Of a stretch of DNA of 64,000 nt, positions 23,960 to 32,154 are shown one piece after another. Under the pieces are notes generated by a model. The model made no database searches. It worked only from the letters and a program-made list of their open reading frames with translations, and had not been told where the DNA came from. The stretch is from DASQFQ01 sp963805525 (GTDB lineage Bacteria > Actinomycetota > Thermoleophilia > Solirubrobacterales > Solirubrobacteraceae): assembly GCA_963805525.1 (NCBI GenBank), contig CAWDUT010000004.1, positions 1,240,001 to 1,304,000 of the forward strand. The letters run 5' to 3'. The position numbers and the translations under genes were made by a program. Numbering within the stretch: position 1 is the stretch's first letter; each line of letters opens with the position of its first letter.

Positions 23960-24805
23960 ATGGAAGTTGGGATCGGCCTGCCGACGACGATTCCCGGGGT
24001 CACCGGCGAACAGGTCCTGGAGTGGGCGCGCCGGGCTGAGGCGCGCGGCTTCTCGAGCCTGGGGACGATCGATCGCCTCGTCTACCCGAATTACGAGCCG
24101 CTGATCGCGCTGGCGGCCGCCGCGGCGGTCACGACGCGGATCAAGCTCGCCACCACGATCCTGATCGCGCCCTACCGCGCCAACGGGGCCCTGGTGGCCA
24201 AGCAGGCCGCGACGCTCGACAACCTCTCCGGCGGCCGCCTTGTGCTCGGCGTCGCCGTGGGCGGCCGCGAGGACGACTACGAGGTCTCGGGCGTCGACTT
24301 CCACACCCGCGGCAAGCGCTTCGACGCCATGCTCGCCCAGTGGGACGAGCTGTGGAGCGGCGACAAGGTCGGCCCGCCCGGCCGGCCGACGCTGATCCTC
24401 GGCGGCACGGTCGACGCCGCCTACGAGCGGGCCGCCCGCTACGGCGACGGCTGGACGCTCGGCGGCGGGACGCCGGACGCGTACGCGGGCGGGATGGAGA
24501 AGATGCGGGCGGCGTGGAGCGCGGCCGGCCGGGACGGCGAGCCGCGCGGCATGGCGCTGGCCTACTACTCGCTGGGCGACGGGGCGAAGGCAGCGGCGGA
24601 GAGCTACCTCGGCGACTACTACAGCTTCACCGGTGACTTCGCGGCGCAGATCGCCGCCGGCGCGGCGACCGATGCGGACACGGTCCGCGGCTACGTGCAG
24701 GGCTTCGAGGCGGCGGGCTGCGACGAGCTGATCCTGTTCCCGAGCAACCCCGACCCGGGTCAGGTCGACCTGCTCGCCGACGCGCTGGATCTCCAGGCCG
24801 CGTAG
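23960..24805 (+). CDS. LLM-class flavin-dependent oxidoreductase
   Basis: A 281-residue luciferase-like (F420- or FMN-dependent) oxidoreductase: VGIGLPTTIPGVTGEQVLEW, the TTRIKLATTILIAPYR strand-turn, LDNLSGGRLVLGVAVGGRED and a C-terminal barrel end. In actinobacteria most such proteins use F420. The substrate is unknown. I chose the ATG at 23960, 6 bases after AGGAGGA; an ATG at 23927 lacks a site. It is slightly short for the family (usual 290-340). Its 3' end overlaps the convergent Ada-like gene by 46 bases. Confidence 0.9.
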   Translation: MEVGIGLPTTIPGVTGEQVLEWARRAEARGFSSLGTIDRLVYPNYEPLIALAAAAAVTTRIKLATTILIAPYRANGALVAKQAATLDNLSGGRLVLGVAVGGREDDYEVSGVDFHTRGKRFDAMLAQWDELWSGDKVGPPGRPTLILGGTVDAAYERAARYGDGWTLGGGTPDAYAGGMEKMRAAWSAAGRDGEPRGMALAYYSLGDGAKAAAESYLGDYYSFTGDFAAQIAAGAATDADTVRGYVQGFEAAGCDELILFPSNPDPGQVDLLADALDLQAA

Positions 24806-25035
24806 CGCTCCCGCATGCAGGCGCCGCAGGGACGGAACCCCGCGGCGACCGCAGTCTCCTCGTCGGCGAAGAAGACGCGGTGCCGCGGCGCGAAGCCCCG
24901 CCGCAGCAGCGAGAGCGCGACGGGGCAGTCGAGGCGGCCGTAGACCTTCGTGCGACCGTGACCGCCGAGCAGGCCCTTGGTCTCGCTCTGGTAGGGCCGA
25001 CCCTCGCGGTCGAGCAGCGTGTACGTCTTGGTCAT
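24760..25035 (-). CDS. Ada metal-binding-domain protein
   Basis: A 91-residue protein resembling the zinc-binding N-terminal domain of Ada: KVYGRLDCPVALSLL, HRVFFADEETAVAAGFRPC and GACMRERY. Three cysteines are seen (Cys37 and the PCGAC pair); the fourth zinc ligand of E. coli Ada (Cys42 there) is a leucine here. In Ada one cysteine accepts methyl from phosphotriesters. The start overlaps the ogt stop by 4 bases, so it is coupled to the methyltransferase gene and probably acts in alkylation stress. Confidence 0.75.
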   Translation of the reverse strand: MTKTYTLLDREGRPYQSETKGLLGGHGRTKVYGRLDCPVALSLLRRGFAPRHRVFFADEETAVAAGFRPCGACMRERYAAWRSSASASRST

Positions 25036-25508
25036 ACGAGCGCGGCGCGCCCGGCCTCGAGGTCGAGCAGCGCGCGCTTGGCGGGGAGGCCGCCGCCGTA
25101 GCCGGTGAGCGAGCCGTTGGCGCCGATCACGCGGTGGCAGGGCACGATGATCGCTATCGGGTTCTGGCCGTTGGCGGCGCCGACGGCGCGGAACGCGGTC
25201 GGGTGCCCGATCTCGCGGGCGATCTCGCCATAGGAGGCGGTCTCGCCGTACGGGATCTTCAGCAGCGCCTCCCAGACCTGGAGCTGGAACAGTGCGCCCG
25301 TGGGCCGCAGCGGGACGTCGAACTCGGTGCGCTCGCCGGCGAAGTACTCCGCCAGCTGGCGGCGGACCGGCTCGAGCAGCGCGTCGTCGCGCTCCCAGCC
25401 GGAGGTGTCCGGCGGGCGGTTGGGGAGGTAGAGGCGCGTGAGGGCGCCGTCGGGGTCGGCGGTGAGGACCAGCTCGCCGATCGGGGTGGGGAGGGTCGAG
25501 TAGCGCAT
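25032..25508 (-). CDS. ogt: Methylated-DNA--[protein]-cysteine S-methyltransferase
   Basis: A 158-residue O6-alkylguanine DNA methyltransferase. The active-site IIVPCHRVIG with the acceptor cysteine, the arginine-finger/HTH region YGEIAREIGHPTAFRAVGAANGQNP and the closing GGGLPAKRALLDLE are present. It repairs O6-methylguanine by suicide transfer. It is divergent from the AlkA-type glycosylase (29 bases between starts) and coupled to the Ada-like gene: a compact alkylation-repair group. Confidence 0.95.
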   Translation of the reverse strand: MRYSTLPTPIGELVLTADPDGALTRLYLPNRPPDTSGWERDDALLEPVRRQLAEYFAGERTEFDVPLRPTGALFQLQVWEALLKIPYGETASYGEIAREIGHPTAFRAVGAANGQNPIAIIVPCHRVIGANGSLTGYGGGLPAKRALLDLEAGRAALV

Positions 25509-25537
25509 GGCCGTCCAACGCGGAAGGCTCCCATGTC

Positions 25538-26266
25538 GTGAGGATCGACCGCGACATCGCCGAGATGATCGAGTTCCTCGCCCGGCGCGCGGTGCCGGGC
25601 GTCGAGGAGGTCGTCGACGGGGTGTACCGCCGCAGCCTGGCCGACGGGAGCATCCTCGAGCTCCGCCCCGGCGGCGAGGTCGCCGGCGATCCCGAGGCCG
25701 CGAGTGCGATCCTCCGGCCGGACGTCGATCCGGCCGCCATCCTCGCCCGCCTCGGCGGCGATCCGCTGCTCGGTCCGTCGGTGCGCGCCGCGCCGGGCCG
25801 CCGCATCCCCGGCCACCCGGACCCCGCGGAGCTCGCCGTGCGCGCGCTGCTCGGCCAGCAGATCTCGGTCGCGGCCGCGCGAACGCTCGCCGGGCGGCTG
25901 GTGGCGATGGCCGGGGAGCCGCTCGAGCGGCCGGTGGGCGGGATCACGCATCGCTTCCCGGCACCGGAGGCGCTGGCGGCGCTCGACCCGGAGGCGCTGC
26001 CGATGCCTCGCGCCCGGGCGCGGGCCCTCGTCGGCATGGCGGGCCGGCCGTTCGGCACGCACCTGCCGGGCGTCGGGCCGTGGACGGCGGCCTACGTCGC
26101 GCTGCGCTCAGGCGACGACGACGCCTTCCTCCCCACCGACCTCGGCGTGAAGCACGGGCTCGCCGCGCTGGGTGCGGATCCCGCGCGCGCGGCGGAGCTC
26201 GCCGAGGCCTGGCGCCCGTACCGCGGCTACGCGGTCGCCCACCTGTGGGCGGCGACCTCGTCGTAG
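25538..26266 (+). CDS. DNA-3-methyladenine glycosylase (AlkA type)
   Basis: A 242-residue HhH-GPD glycosylase. VRALLGQQISVAAARTLAGR is the family signature, the hairpin is LPGVGPWTAAYVAL, and the catalytic aspartate lies in FLPTDLGVKHGL. It removes 3-methylpurines in base excision repair. The start is GTG at 25538, ten bases after GGAAGG. It is shorter than E. coli AlkA (282) through a reduced N-terminal domain. It shares a very short divergent region with ogt and overlaps the convergent glycosyltransferase by 40 bases. Confidence 0.88.
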   Translation: MRIDRDIAEMIEFLARRAVPGVEEVVDGVYRRSLADGSILELRPGGEVAGDPEAASAILRPDVDPAAILARLGGDPLLGPSVRAAPGRRIPGHPDPAELAVRALLGQQISVAAARTLAGRLVAMAGEPLERPVGGITHRFPAPEALAALDPEALPMPRARARALVGMAGRPFGTHLPGVGPWTAAYVALRSGDDDAFLPTDLGVKHGLAALGADPARAAELAEAWRPYRGYAVAHLWAATSS

Positions 26267-27288
26267 AGCGCCGCGATGCGGCTGATCTGGGACTCGACCG
26301 TGTAGAGCTCGCGCCGCTGCGCCACCCGCCGCCGCAGCCTGGCCACGTCGGCAGACGCCAGCGCCGCGGCCAGCTCGCTGACGTCGTCGAGCGCGATGCC
26401 GACGCCCTCCTCGCCCAGCATCCGCCGCAGCGCGGTGTGCTGCAGCGTGATCACCGGGAGCCCGCAGCCGAGGTACTCGTAGAGCTTGTTCGGCAGCGCG
26501 GTGTCGAGGTGGGCGCCGTTGAGGCCGGCGTTGAAGCCCGCCCAGCCGAAGTCGTAGTGGACGAGCTCGCGCAGCAGGTCGGCCGCGGGCAGCGGGTCGT
26601 GGACGCGGATGCCCGGGATCTCGCGGTACTCGGGCACCACGCGCGCCATGTAGACGTCGAGCGAGACGCCCTGCTCGGCGATCGCGGCGAACAGGTCGCG
26701 CAGGTCGTAGTGGCCGCCGTTGGTCGAGAGCGTGCCCTGGTAGACGAGCCGCGGCGGCCGCTCGGACGGCGCCGGCAGCTCGCGCGGCAGATCGCGCCCC
26801 AGCGCGTAGTTCGCGTAGGCCACCACGTGGCGCGGCAGCGTGTAGCGCGCCGCCAGTTCGGCCACCAGCTCGGGCGAGATCGTCACGAGCGCGGCCGACT
26901 CCTCCGCCGCCCGCCGCTCGAGCTCCGGCGGATCGTCGGGCTCGGGGAAGCCGTCCTCGTAGGGCGTCCGGCGCAGCGATTGCATGTCGTGGACGTCGTG
27001 GATGACGGGGACGTCGACGCTGTCGAGCGCCAGCACGGTCAGCTCGTCCGGGAGGTTGTGCGAGTGGATCACCTCGGGTGCGAACGCCTCGACGATCTCC
27101 GGCAGCGCCGCCGCCGGATCGGCGCCGAGCGGATACCAGGCCTCGAACAGCTCGTCGCCCGCGCCGTAGAGCTCGGACAGCGTGCGGCCCCGATAGGCGA
27201 AGCCGAGCTCGACCTGCCCGGCGAGGCCGACGGCGTACTTCATCGCCCTCACGCAGGGCTGTTGCTGCAGGAAGAGGACGCGCATCAC
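26227..27288 (-). CDS. Glycosyltransferase, GT4-like
   Basis: A 353-residue glycosyltransferase of GT-B fold. The N-terminal domain has MRVLFLQQQPCVRAMKYA and VIHSHNLPDELTVLA. The C-terminal nucleotide-sugar domain has LVYQGTLSTNGGHYDLRDLF, LPNKLYEYLGCGLPVI and EEGVGIALDDVSEL. It probably adds a sugar to an envelope polysaccharide or lipid. GTGATG at its start overlaps the acyltransferase stop, so the two genes form a pair behind map. The sugar is not predictable. Confidence 0.82.
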   Translation of the reverse strand: MMRVLFLQQQPCVRAMKYAVGLAGQVELGFAYRGRTLSELYGAGDELFEAWYPLGADPAAALPEIVEAFAPEVIHSHNLPDELTVLALDSVDVPVIHDVHDMQSLRRTPYEDGFPEPDDPPELERRAAEESAALVTISPELVAELAARYTLPRHVVAYANYALGRDLPRELPAPSERPPRLVYQGTLSTNGGHYDLRDLFAAIAEQGVSLDVYMARVVPEYREIPGIRVHDPLPAADLLRELVHYDFGWAGFNAGLNGAHLDTALPNKLYEYLGCGLPVITLQHTALRRMLGEEGVGIALDDVSELAAALASADVARLRRRVAQRRELYTVESQISRIAALYDEVAAHRWATA

Positions 27289-27743
27289 TTGCGCGACTTG
27301 ATCGTCTTCGCCGGGTTCCCGACGACGACCGCGTAGTCCTCGACGTCGCGCACCACCACGGAGCCCGCCCCGATCACGACGCCGTCCCCGATCTGCACGC
27401 CCGGGAGGATCATCGCGCCCATCCCGACCCAGCAGTTGCGCCCGATCCGGATCGGCGGCTCGTCGCGCCAGCCCTGCTCGGTCACCGGGCGCTCGGTGTC
27501 CTCCATGTTGTGGTTCGCGGTGTGGACCATCGAGTACGGCCCGAAGTTCGTGCCGTCGCCGACGACCAGCCCGCTGAAGCCGTTGATGAAGCAGCCGACG
27601 TTGAAGCCGACGTTGTCACCGAGCTCGATCCGGTCGCCGTTGAGCCAGACGATCGAGTCGAGGTAGAAGCAGCCCTCCCCGAGCCGTTTGGCGTCGCGCG
27701 GGCGAAACGGGATGACCCGCTTGCTCGAGTCCGTGATCATCAT
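27285..27743 (-). CDS. Hexapeptide-repeat acyltransferase
   Basis: A 152-residue left-handed beta-helix acyltransferase of the maltose acetyltransferase/WbbJ type. Hexapeptide turns are visible (IELGDNVGFNVGCFINGF, LVVGDGTNFGPYSM, ILPGVQIGDGVVIGAGSVVV), with the catalytic histidine in SMVHTANHNM. It probably acetylates a sugar and is paired with the following glycosyltransferase. It starts 30 bases after map and may be transcribed from the spc operon. Confidence 0.85.
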   Translation of the reverse strand: MMITDSSKRVIPFRPRDAKRLGEGCFYLDSIVWLNGDRIELGDNVGFNVGCFINGFSGLVVGDGTNFGPYSMVHTANHNMEDTERPVTEQGWRDEPPIRIGRNCWVGMGAMILPGVQIGDGVVIGAGSVVVRDVEDYAVVVGNPAKTIKSRK

Positions 27744-27773
27744 GAGCCCGGGGTACCCCGCCGGGCCGGAGAT

Positions 27774-28547
27774 CTACGCGGCGACGCGGTCTTTCGAGAG
27801 ATGCCACGGCGTGAGGATCCGCGGACCCTCGCCCGTGACGGCGATCGTGAACTCAAAGTGGGCGGCCAGCGAGCCGTCCTGGGAGTAGATCGCCCAGCCG
27901 TCGTCGCCCATCCGCACCTGGTGGCGGCCGGCGGTCGTCATCGGCTCGACGGCGAGCACCATGCCCTCCTCGAGCAGCTCGCGCTTGCCGGGCGGACCGT
28001 AGTTGGGGATCTGCGGGTCCTCGTGCATGTTGCGGCCGATCCCGTGGCCGACGAGCGAGCGGACGACCGAGAAGCCGGCGTCCTCCACGTGCTGCTGCAC
28101 GGCATAGCCGACGTCGCCGAGCCGGTTGCCCGGCACGCACTGCTCGGCCGCCTTGAAGAGTGACTCGCGCGTGACCTCGAGCAGCTTCTCGGCGATCGGC
28201 GAGACGTCCCCGACCGCGAACGTGCGCGCGGCGTCGGCGACCCAGCCGTCCTTCACCACGCCGATGTCGACAGACAGGATGTCGCCGGGGCTGAGCTTGA
28301 ACTTGCCGGGGATGCCGTGCACGACCATGTGGTTCGGCGACGCGCAGATCGAGCCCGGGAAGCCGCGGTAGCCCTTGAACGCCGGGGTCGCGCCCTGCGA
28401 GCGGATGAAGCGCTCGGCCGCCTGGTCGAGCTCCAGCGTGGTCACGCCCGGGCGGATCTTGCCCGCCAGCAGCTCCATGCAGCGGACGAGGATGTCGCCC
28501 GCGGCGGCCATCGCGTCGATCTCCGCCGGGGACTTCTTGATGATCAC
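27774..28547 (-). CDS. map: Methionine aminopeptidase, type I
   Basis: A 257-residue type Ia enzyme. The active site includes SPNHMVVHGIPG, LSVDIGVVKDGWVADAARTF (metal aspartates), SLVGHGIGRNMHEDPQIPN and VLAVEPMTT. It removes the initiator methionine after deformylation. The GTG at 28547 overlaps the adk stop by 4 bases. Usually infA or rpmJ comes next; here an acyltransferase and a glycosyltransferase follow. Confidence 0.96.
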   Translation of the reverse strand: MIIKKSPAEIDAMAAAGDILVRCMELLAGKIRPGVTTLELDQAAERFIRSQGATPAFKGYRGFPGSICASPNHMVVHGIPGKFKLSPGDILSVDIGVVKDGWVADAARTFAVGDVSPIAEKLLEVTRESLFKAAEQCVPGNRLGDVGYAVQQHVEDAGFSVVRSLVGHGIGRNMHEDPQIPNYGPPGKRELLEEGMVLAVEPMTTAGRHQVRMGDDGWAIYSQDGSLAAHFEFTIAVTGEGPRILTPWHLSKDRVAA

Positions 28548-29212
28548 AGCCGCTCTTCCAGCCGGAGCGTGGCCAGCGTCGCGCGGATGTGGTCGTGGAC
28601 CTCCGTCGGCGAGCGCGAGCCGTCGAAGCGCCGCAGCAGGCCGCGCTCCTCGTAGTAGTCCTTCAGCGGCTCGGTCATCTCGTGGTACGTCTTGAGCCGC
28701 TTCTTGACCGTCTCGGGCTTGTCGTCGTCGCGCTGCTTGAGCGGCTTGCCGCACTGATCGCAGACGTCCTCGTGCTTCGGCGGGTCGTTCTCGACGTGGT
28801 AGACGTGGCCGTTCGAGCACACGCGCCGGCCGGTGATGCGCTGCAGCACGACCTCGTCATCGGCGTAGATGAGCAGCGCGGCGGTCAGCCGCCGGCCGCT
28901 GCGCTCGACCTCGTCCGCCAGCGCGTCGGCCTGGCCGGCCGAGCGGGGGAAGCCGTCGAGCAGGAAGCCGTCGTCGCCCTTGTCCTCGATCTCGCTCATG
29001 ATCATCTCGATCACCAGCTCGTCCGGGACGAGGTCGCCGTTGGCCATGTACTCGGCCGCCTGCTTGCCGAGCTCGGTCGCGTTGGACCGGTGCTCGCGCA
29101 GCATGTCGCCGGTGGCGATGTAGGGCAGGTCGAAGTCCTCACGCAGGCGTGCCGCCTGCGTGCCCTTGCCCGCGCCGGGAGGGCCGAAGAGGATCAGGTT
29201 GAGTTCGCTCAC
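28544..29212 (-). CDS. adk: Adenylate kinase
   Basis: A 222-residue long-form adenylate kinase. It has the P-loop FGPPGAGKGTQA, the NMP-binding DGFPRSAGQADAL, and an enlarged LID with a Cys4-type zinc site (CSNGHVYHVENDP...CDQCGKP). It interconverts ATP, ADP and AMP. Start is GTG at 29212, overlapping the secY stop by 4 bases. The acidic-basic LID sequence is typical of Gram-positive enzymes. Confidence 0.97.
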   Translation of the reverse strand: MSELNLILFGPPGAGKGTQAARLREDFDLPYIATGDMLREHRSNATELGKQAAEYMANGDLVPDELVIEMIMSEIEDKGDDGFLLDGFPRSAGQADALADEVERSGRRLTAALLIYADDEVVLQRITGRRVCSNGHVYHVENDPPKHEDVCDQCGKPLKQRDDDKPETVKKRLKTYHEMTEPLKDYYEERGLLRRFDGSRSPTEVHDHIRATLATLRLEERL

Positions 29213-30474
29213 TTCAGGAAGCCCTCGTAGTTGCGCATCATGAGCTGCGCCTCGAGCTGCTTCATGGTGTCGAGGGCCACACCGATCACGATCAGGATCG
29301 ACGTGCCTCCGAAGTAGAAGTTCGCGGAAGTCTGGTTGATGAGGATGGTCGGGAGCGCGGCCACCGCGGCAAGGTACAGGGCACCGGGGAACGTGAGCCG
29401 CGCGAGGATGCGGTCGAGGAACTCGGCCGTCGGCCGGCCCGGTCTCACCCCGGGGATGAACCCGCCGTACTTCTTCAGGTTGTCGGCCTGGTCCACCGGG
29501 TTGAAGGTGACCGCCGTGTAGAAGTAGGTGAAGAGGACGATGAAGATCGTCTCGCCGACGATGTAGGCCCAGCCGTTCGGCGTGAAGAAGGTCGAGATGC
29601 CCTTGGCACCCGGCAGCAGCTCGCCGATCGTGGGCGGGAAGGCCATGATCGAGGCGGCGAAGATGACCGGGATGACGCCCGCCATGTTCACGCGCAGCGG
29701 CAGGTAGGTCTGCCCGCCGCCGGACATCCGGCGGCCGATCACTCGCTTCGCGTATTGCACGGGTATCCGCCGCTGGCCCTCCTGGACGAAGACGATCGCC
29801 GCGATCACGCCGAGCGCGAGGAACGGCATGATCACCTTGAAGACCTGATCCGGGTTGGTCCACCACGCCTGCACGCCCTGCGGGAGCCGCGAGACGATCG
29901 AGGCGAAGATCATCAGCGAGATGCCGTTGCCGATGCCGCGCTGGGTGATCAGCTCGCCGAACCACATCAGCAGGACGCAGCCGGCGGTCAAGCAGACCAC
30001 GATGAGGACCACCGAGCCGATCGTGAAGTTGTCGATCACCGGGGCGCCGGCGCGGTTGCCCTGGGAGCGGAACAGGAAGACGTAGCCGACGGCCTGGGCG
30101 GCGGCGAGGCCGACGGTCAGGTAGCGCGTGTACTGCGTGATCTTGGCCTGCCCGACCTCACCTTCCTTCGACAGCTTCTCGAGCGACGGGGAGACCACCG
30201 TGAGCAGCTGCAGGATGATCGAGGCCGTGATGTAGGGCATGATCCCGAGCGCGAAGAGCGCCAGCCGGGAGAGCCCGCCACCGGTGAAGAGGTTGAGGAA
30301 GCCGAGGATGTTCGAGCCGGCGTAGTTGTTCTCGATCTGCTTCAGCGCGCCGAGGTTGACGCCCGGCACCGGGATGAACGAGCCGAGCCGGTAGAGCGCC
30401 AGCAGCGCGGCCGTGAAGGCGAGCTTCTTCCGGATCTCCGGAACCTTGAAGCTGTTGAGGATCGTCGAGAGCAC
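29209..30474 (-). CDS. secY: Preprotein translocase subunit SecY
   Basis: A 421-residue SecY with ten membrane helices, the plug-region FLNLFTGGGLSRLALFALGIMPYITASI-type segment (about residues 59-86), and the cytosolic loop VQEGQRRIPVQYAKRVIGRR. It forms the protein-conducting channel with SecE and SecG. The start is GTG at 30474, 15 bases after rplO. Followed by adk with a GTGA overlap. Confidence 0.98.
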   Translation of the reverse strand: MLSTILNSFKVPEIRKKLAFTAALLALYRLGSFIPVPGVNLGALKQIENNYAGSNILGFLNLFTGGGLSRLALFALGIMPYITASIILQLLTVVSPSLEKLSKEGEVGQAKITQYTRYLTVGLAAAQAVGYVFLFRSQGNRAGAPVIDNFTIGSVVLIVVCLTAGCVLLMWFGELITQRGIGNGISLMIFASIVSRLPQGVQAWWTNPDQVFKVIMPFLALGVIAAIVFVQEGQRRIPVQYAKRVIGRRMSGGGQTYLPLRVNMAGVIPVIFAASIMAFPPTIGELLPGAKGISTFFTPNGWAYIVGETIFIVLFTYFYTAVTFNPVDQADNLKKYGGFIPGVRPGRPTAEFLDRILARLTFPGALYLAAVAALPTILINQTSANFYFGGTSILIVIGVALDTMKQLEAQLMMRNYEGFLK

Positions 30475-30489
30475 CGCAGCTCCCCCGGC

Positions 30490-30987
30490 TTAGGACTCGA
30501 TGATCTGGCAGGTGCCGCCCGCGGACTCGATCTTCTCGCGAGCGGACTTGGAGAAGCCGTGGGCGTGCACGGTCAGCGACTTCGACAGCTCGCCGCGGCC
30601 CAGCACCTTGACCGGGATGCCCTTGCGGGTCGCCAGACCGGCGCCGCGCAGCGCGTCGAGGTCGACCGAGGCGCCCTTGTCGAAGCGCGCCTCGAGGTCG
30701 TCGAGGTTCACGGGCTGCGTGTGCGTCCGGAACATCTCGAACGGCATCGACATCTTCTTGTTCGGACCGCGCAGCTTGCGCATCCGCATGTGGATCGGGT
30801 TCTGGCCGCCCTCGAAGCGAGTGCGGTCCTTGGCGCCGGCGCGGGAGCCGTAGCCCTTGTGCCCGCGGCCCGACGTCTTGCCGTGGCCGGAGCCGTGGCC
30901 GCGCCCGACGCGCTTGCGGTCCTTGCGCGAGCCCGGGGCGGGCTGCAGGTTGTGCAGGCCGATGATCTCTTCCTCGTCAGTGGCCAT
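30490..30987 (-). CDS. rplO: 50S ribosomal protein L15
   Basis: A 165-residue L15: N-terminal Gly/Arg-rich LQPAPGSRKDRKRVGRGHGS, then GQNPIHMRMRKLRG and a C-terminal globular part ending FSKSAREKIESAGGTCQIIE. It has about ten extra N-terminal residues (MATDEEEIIG) compared with the usual MKLHDLKP start. It binds 23S rRNA late in assembly. Begins immediately after rpmD. Confidence 0.97.
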   Translation of the reverse strand: MATDEEEIIGLHNLQPAPGSRKDRKRVGRGHGSGHGKTSGRGHKGYGSRAGAKDRTRFEGGQNPIHMRMRKLRGPNKKMSMPFEMFRTHTQPVNLDDLEARFDKGASVDLDALRGAGLATRKGIPVKVLGRGELSKSLTVHAHGFSKSAREKIESAGGTCQIIES

Positions 30988-31167
30988 CTACTTCTCCTCC
31001 ACGGTCAGCAGGTGGCGCACGGTGTGCACGAGGCCGCGCAGCTGCGGCGAGTCGGGGCGCTCGACCGTCTGGCCGATCTTGCGCAGCCCGAGCGTGCGCA
31101 GCGTGTCCTTCTGGCGCTGGTTGGTGCCGTTGGCCGACTTGACCTGGGTGATGGTCAAGGTGCTCAC
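30988..31167 (-). CDS. rpmD: 50S ribosomal protein L30
   Basis: A 59-residue L30, reading VSTLTITQVKSANGTNQRQ and then LRTLGLRKIGQTVERPD and LRGLVHTVRHLLTVEEK. It is a small 23S-binding protein. The GTG at 31167 overlaps the rpsE stop by 4 bases and the stop codon abuts the rplO start. L30 is missing in some bacteria but present here in the standard place. Confidence 0.96.
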   Translation of the reverse strand: MSTLTITQVKSANGTNQRQKDTLRTLGLRKIGQTVERPDSPQLRGLVHTVRHLLTVEEK

Positions 31168-31787
31168 GCGGTGACCTCTTCGGAGGAGGTCTCCTCAGCG
31201 GGAGCGTCGGCGTCTGCCTCGGCCGCAGGCTCGTCGGCCGAGATGGTCTCGTTGGCCGCCTCGGGCGCCTTGCTCAGGCCGAGCACGGCGTCGACCGAGA
31301 GGCCGCGCAGCTTGGCGATCTCCTCGGGGCGGCGCAGGTCCTGGAGACCCGCGATCGTCGCCTTGACGAGGTTGATCGGGTTCTGCGACCCGAGCGACTT
31401 GGAGAGGATGTCGTGGATGCCGGCCAGCTCGAGCACCGCGCGCACGCCGCCGCCGGCGATGACCCCGGTACCGGGCGAGGCGGGCTTCAGGAACACGCGG
31501 CCGGAGCCGAACACGCCGGTCGTCTGGTGCGTGATCGTCGCGCCGTGGCGGGGCACGCGGAAGAGGTTCTTCTTCGCGCGCTCGACGCCCTTCTGGATCG
31601 CGAGCGGCACCTCGTTGGCCTTGCCGTAGCCCGCGCCGACGATGCCGTTCTCGTCGCCGACGACCACGAGGGCCGTGAACGAGAACCGCCGGCCGCCCTT
31701 GACCACCTTGGCGACGCGGTTGATCTCAACCACGCGCTCCTGGAGGTCGAGGCCGGAGCTGGAAATAGAACGATCGGGGGCTGGCAT
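31164..31787 (-). CDS. rpsE: 30S ribosomal protein S5
   Basis: A 207-residue S5: double-stranded-RNA-binding-type N-terminal domain (ERVVEINRVAKVVKGGRRFS, VGAGYGKANEVPLAIQKG) and C-terminal domain (GTGVIAGGGVRAVLELAG). It acts in decoding fidelity. The last 35 residues are an acidic disordered tail (SADEPAAEADADAPAEET) beyond the usual 160-170 length, in line with tails on other proteins of this operon. Confidence 0.97.
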   Translation of the reverse strand: MPAPDRSISSSGLDLQERVVEINRVAKVVKGGRRFSFTALVVVGDENGIVGAGYGKANEVPLAIQKGVERAKKNLFRVPRHGATITHQTTGVFGSGRVFLKPASPGTGVIAGGGVRAVLELAGIHDILSKSLGSQNPINLVKATIAGLQDLRRPEEIAKLRGLSVDAVLGLSKAPEAANETISADEPAAEADADAPAEETSSEEVTA

Positions 31788-31800
31788 CGAATCCTTGAGG

Positions 31801-32154
31801 TTAGAAGATCAGGCCGCCCTCCCGGGCGCCTTCGGCAAGGGCCTTCACGCGGCCGTGGTACTGGTATCCGCCGCGGTCGAAGACCGCCGTCTCGATGCCG
31901 GCGGCCTTGGCGCGCTCGGCGAGCAGCTGGCCGGCCTTCGAGGCCTGCTCCATCCGCTTGAGGGACTTGAGCTCGTCCTCGGTCCAGTTGACGGCGGCCA
32001 GCGTGCGGCCGGAGTCGTCGTCGATGAGCTGGGCGAACACGCCGCGGTTGGAGCGGAACACGGAGATCCGCGGCCGCTCGGCGGTGCCGGTGATCTTCGC
32101 GCGGACGCGGCGGCGGCGCTTGAGGCGCTTGGCGGGGCGGGTGGCGACGGTCAT
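31801..32154 (-). CDS. rplR: 50S ribosomal protein L18
   Basis: A 117-residue L18 that carries 5S rRNA to the large subunit. It has RVRAKITGTAERPRISVFRS, FAQLIDDDSGRTLAAVN and FDRGGYQYHGRVKALAEGAR. The start overlaps the rplF stop by 4 bases; rpsE follows 13 bases after the stop. Length is normal. Confidence 0.97.
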   Translation of the reverse strand: MTVATRPAKRLKRRRRVRAKITGTAERPRISVFRSNRGVFAQLIDDDSGRTLAAVNWTEDELKSLKRMEQASKAGQLLAERAKAAGIETAVFDRGGYQYHGRVKALAEGAREGGLIF

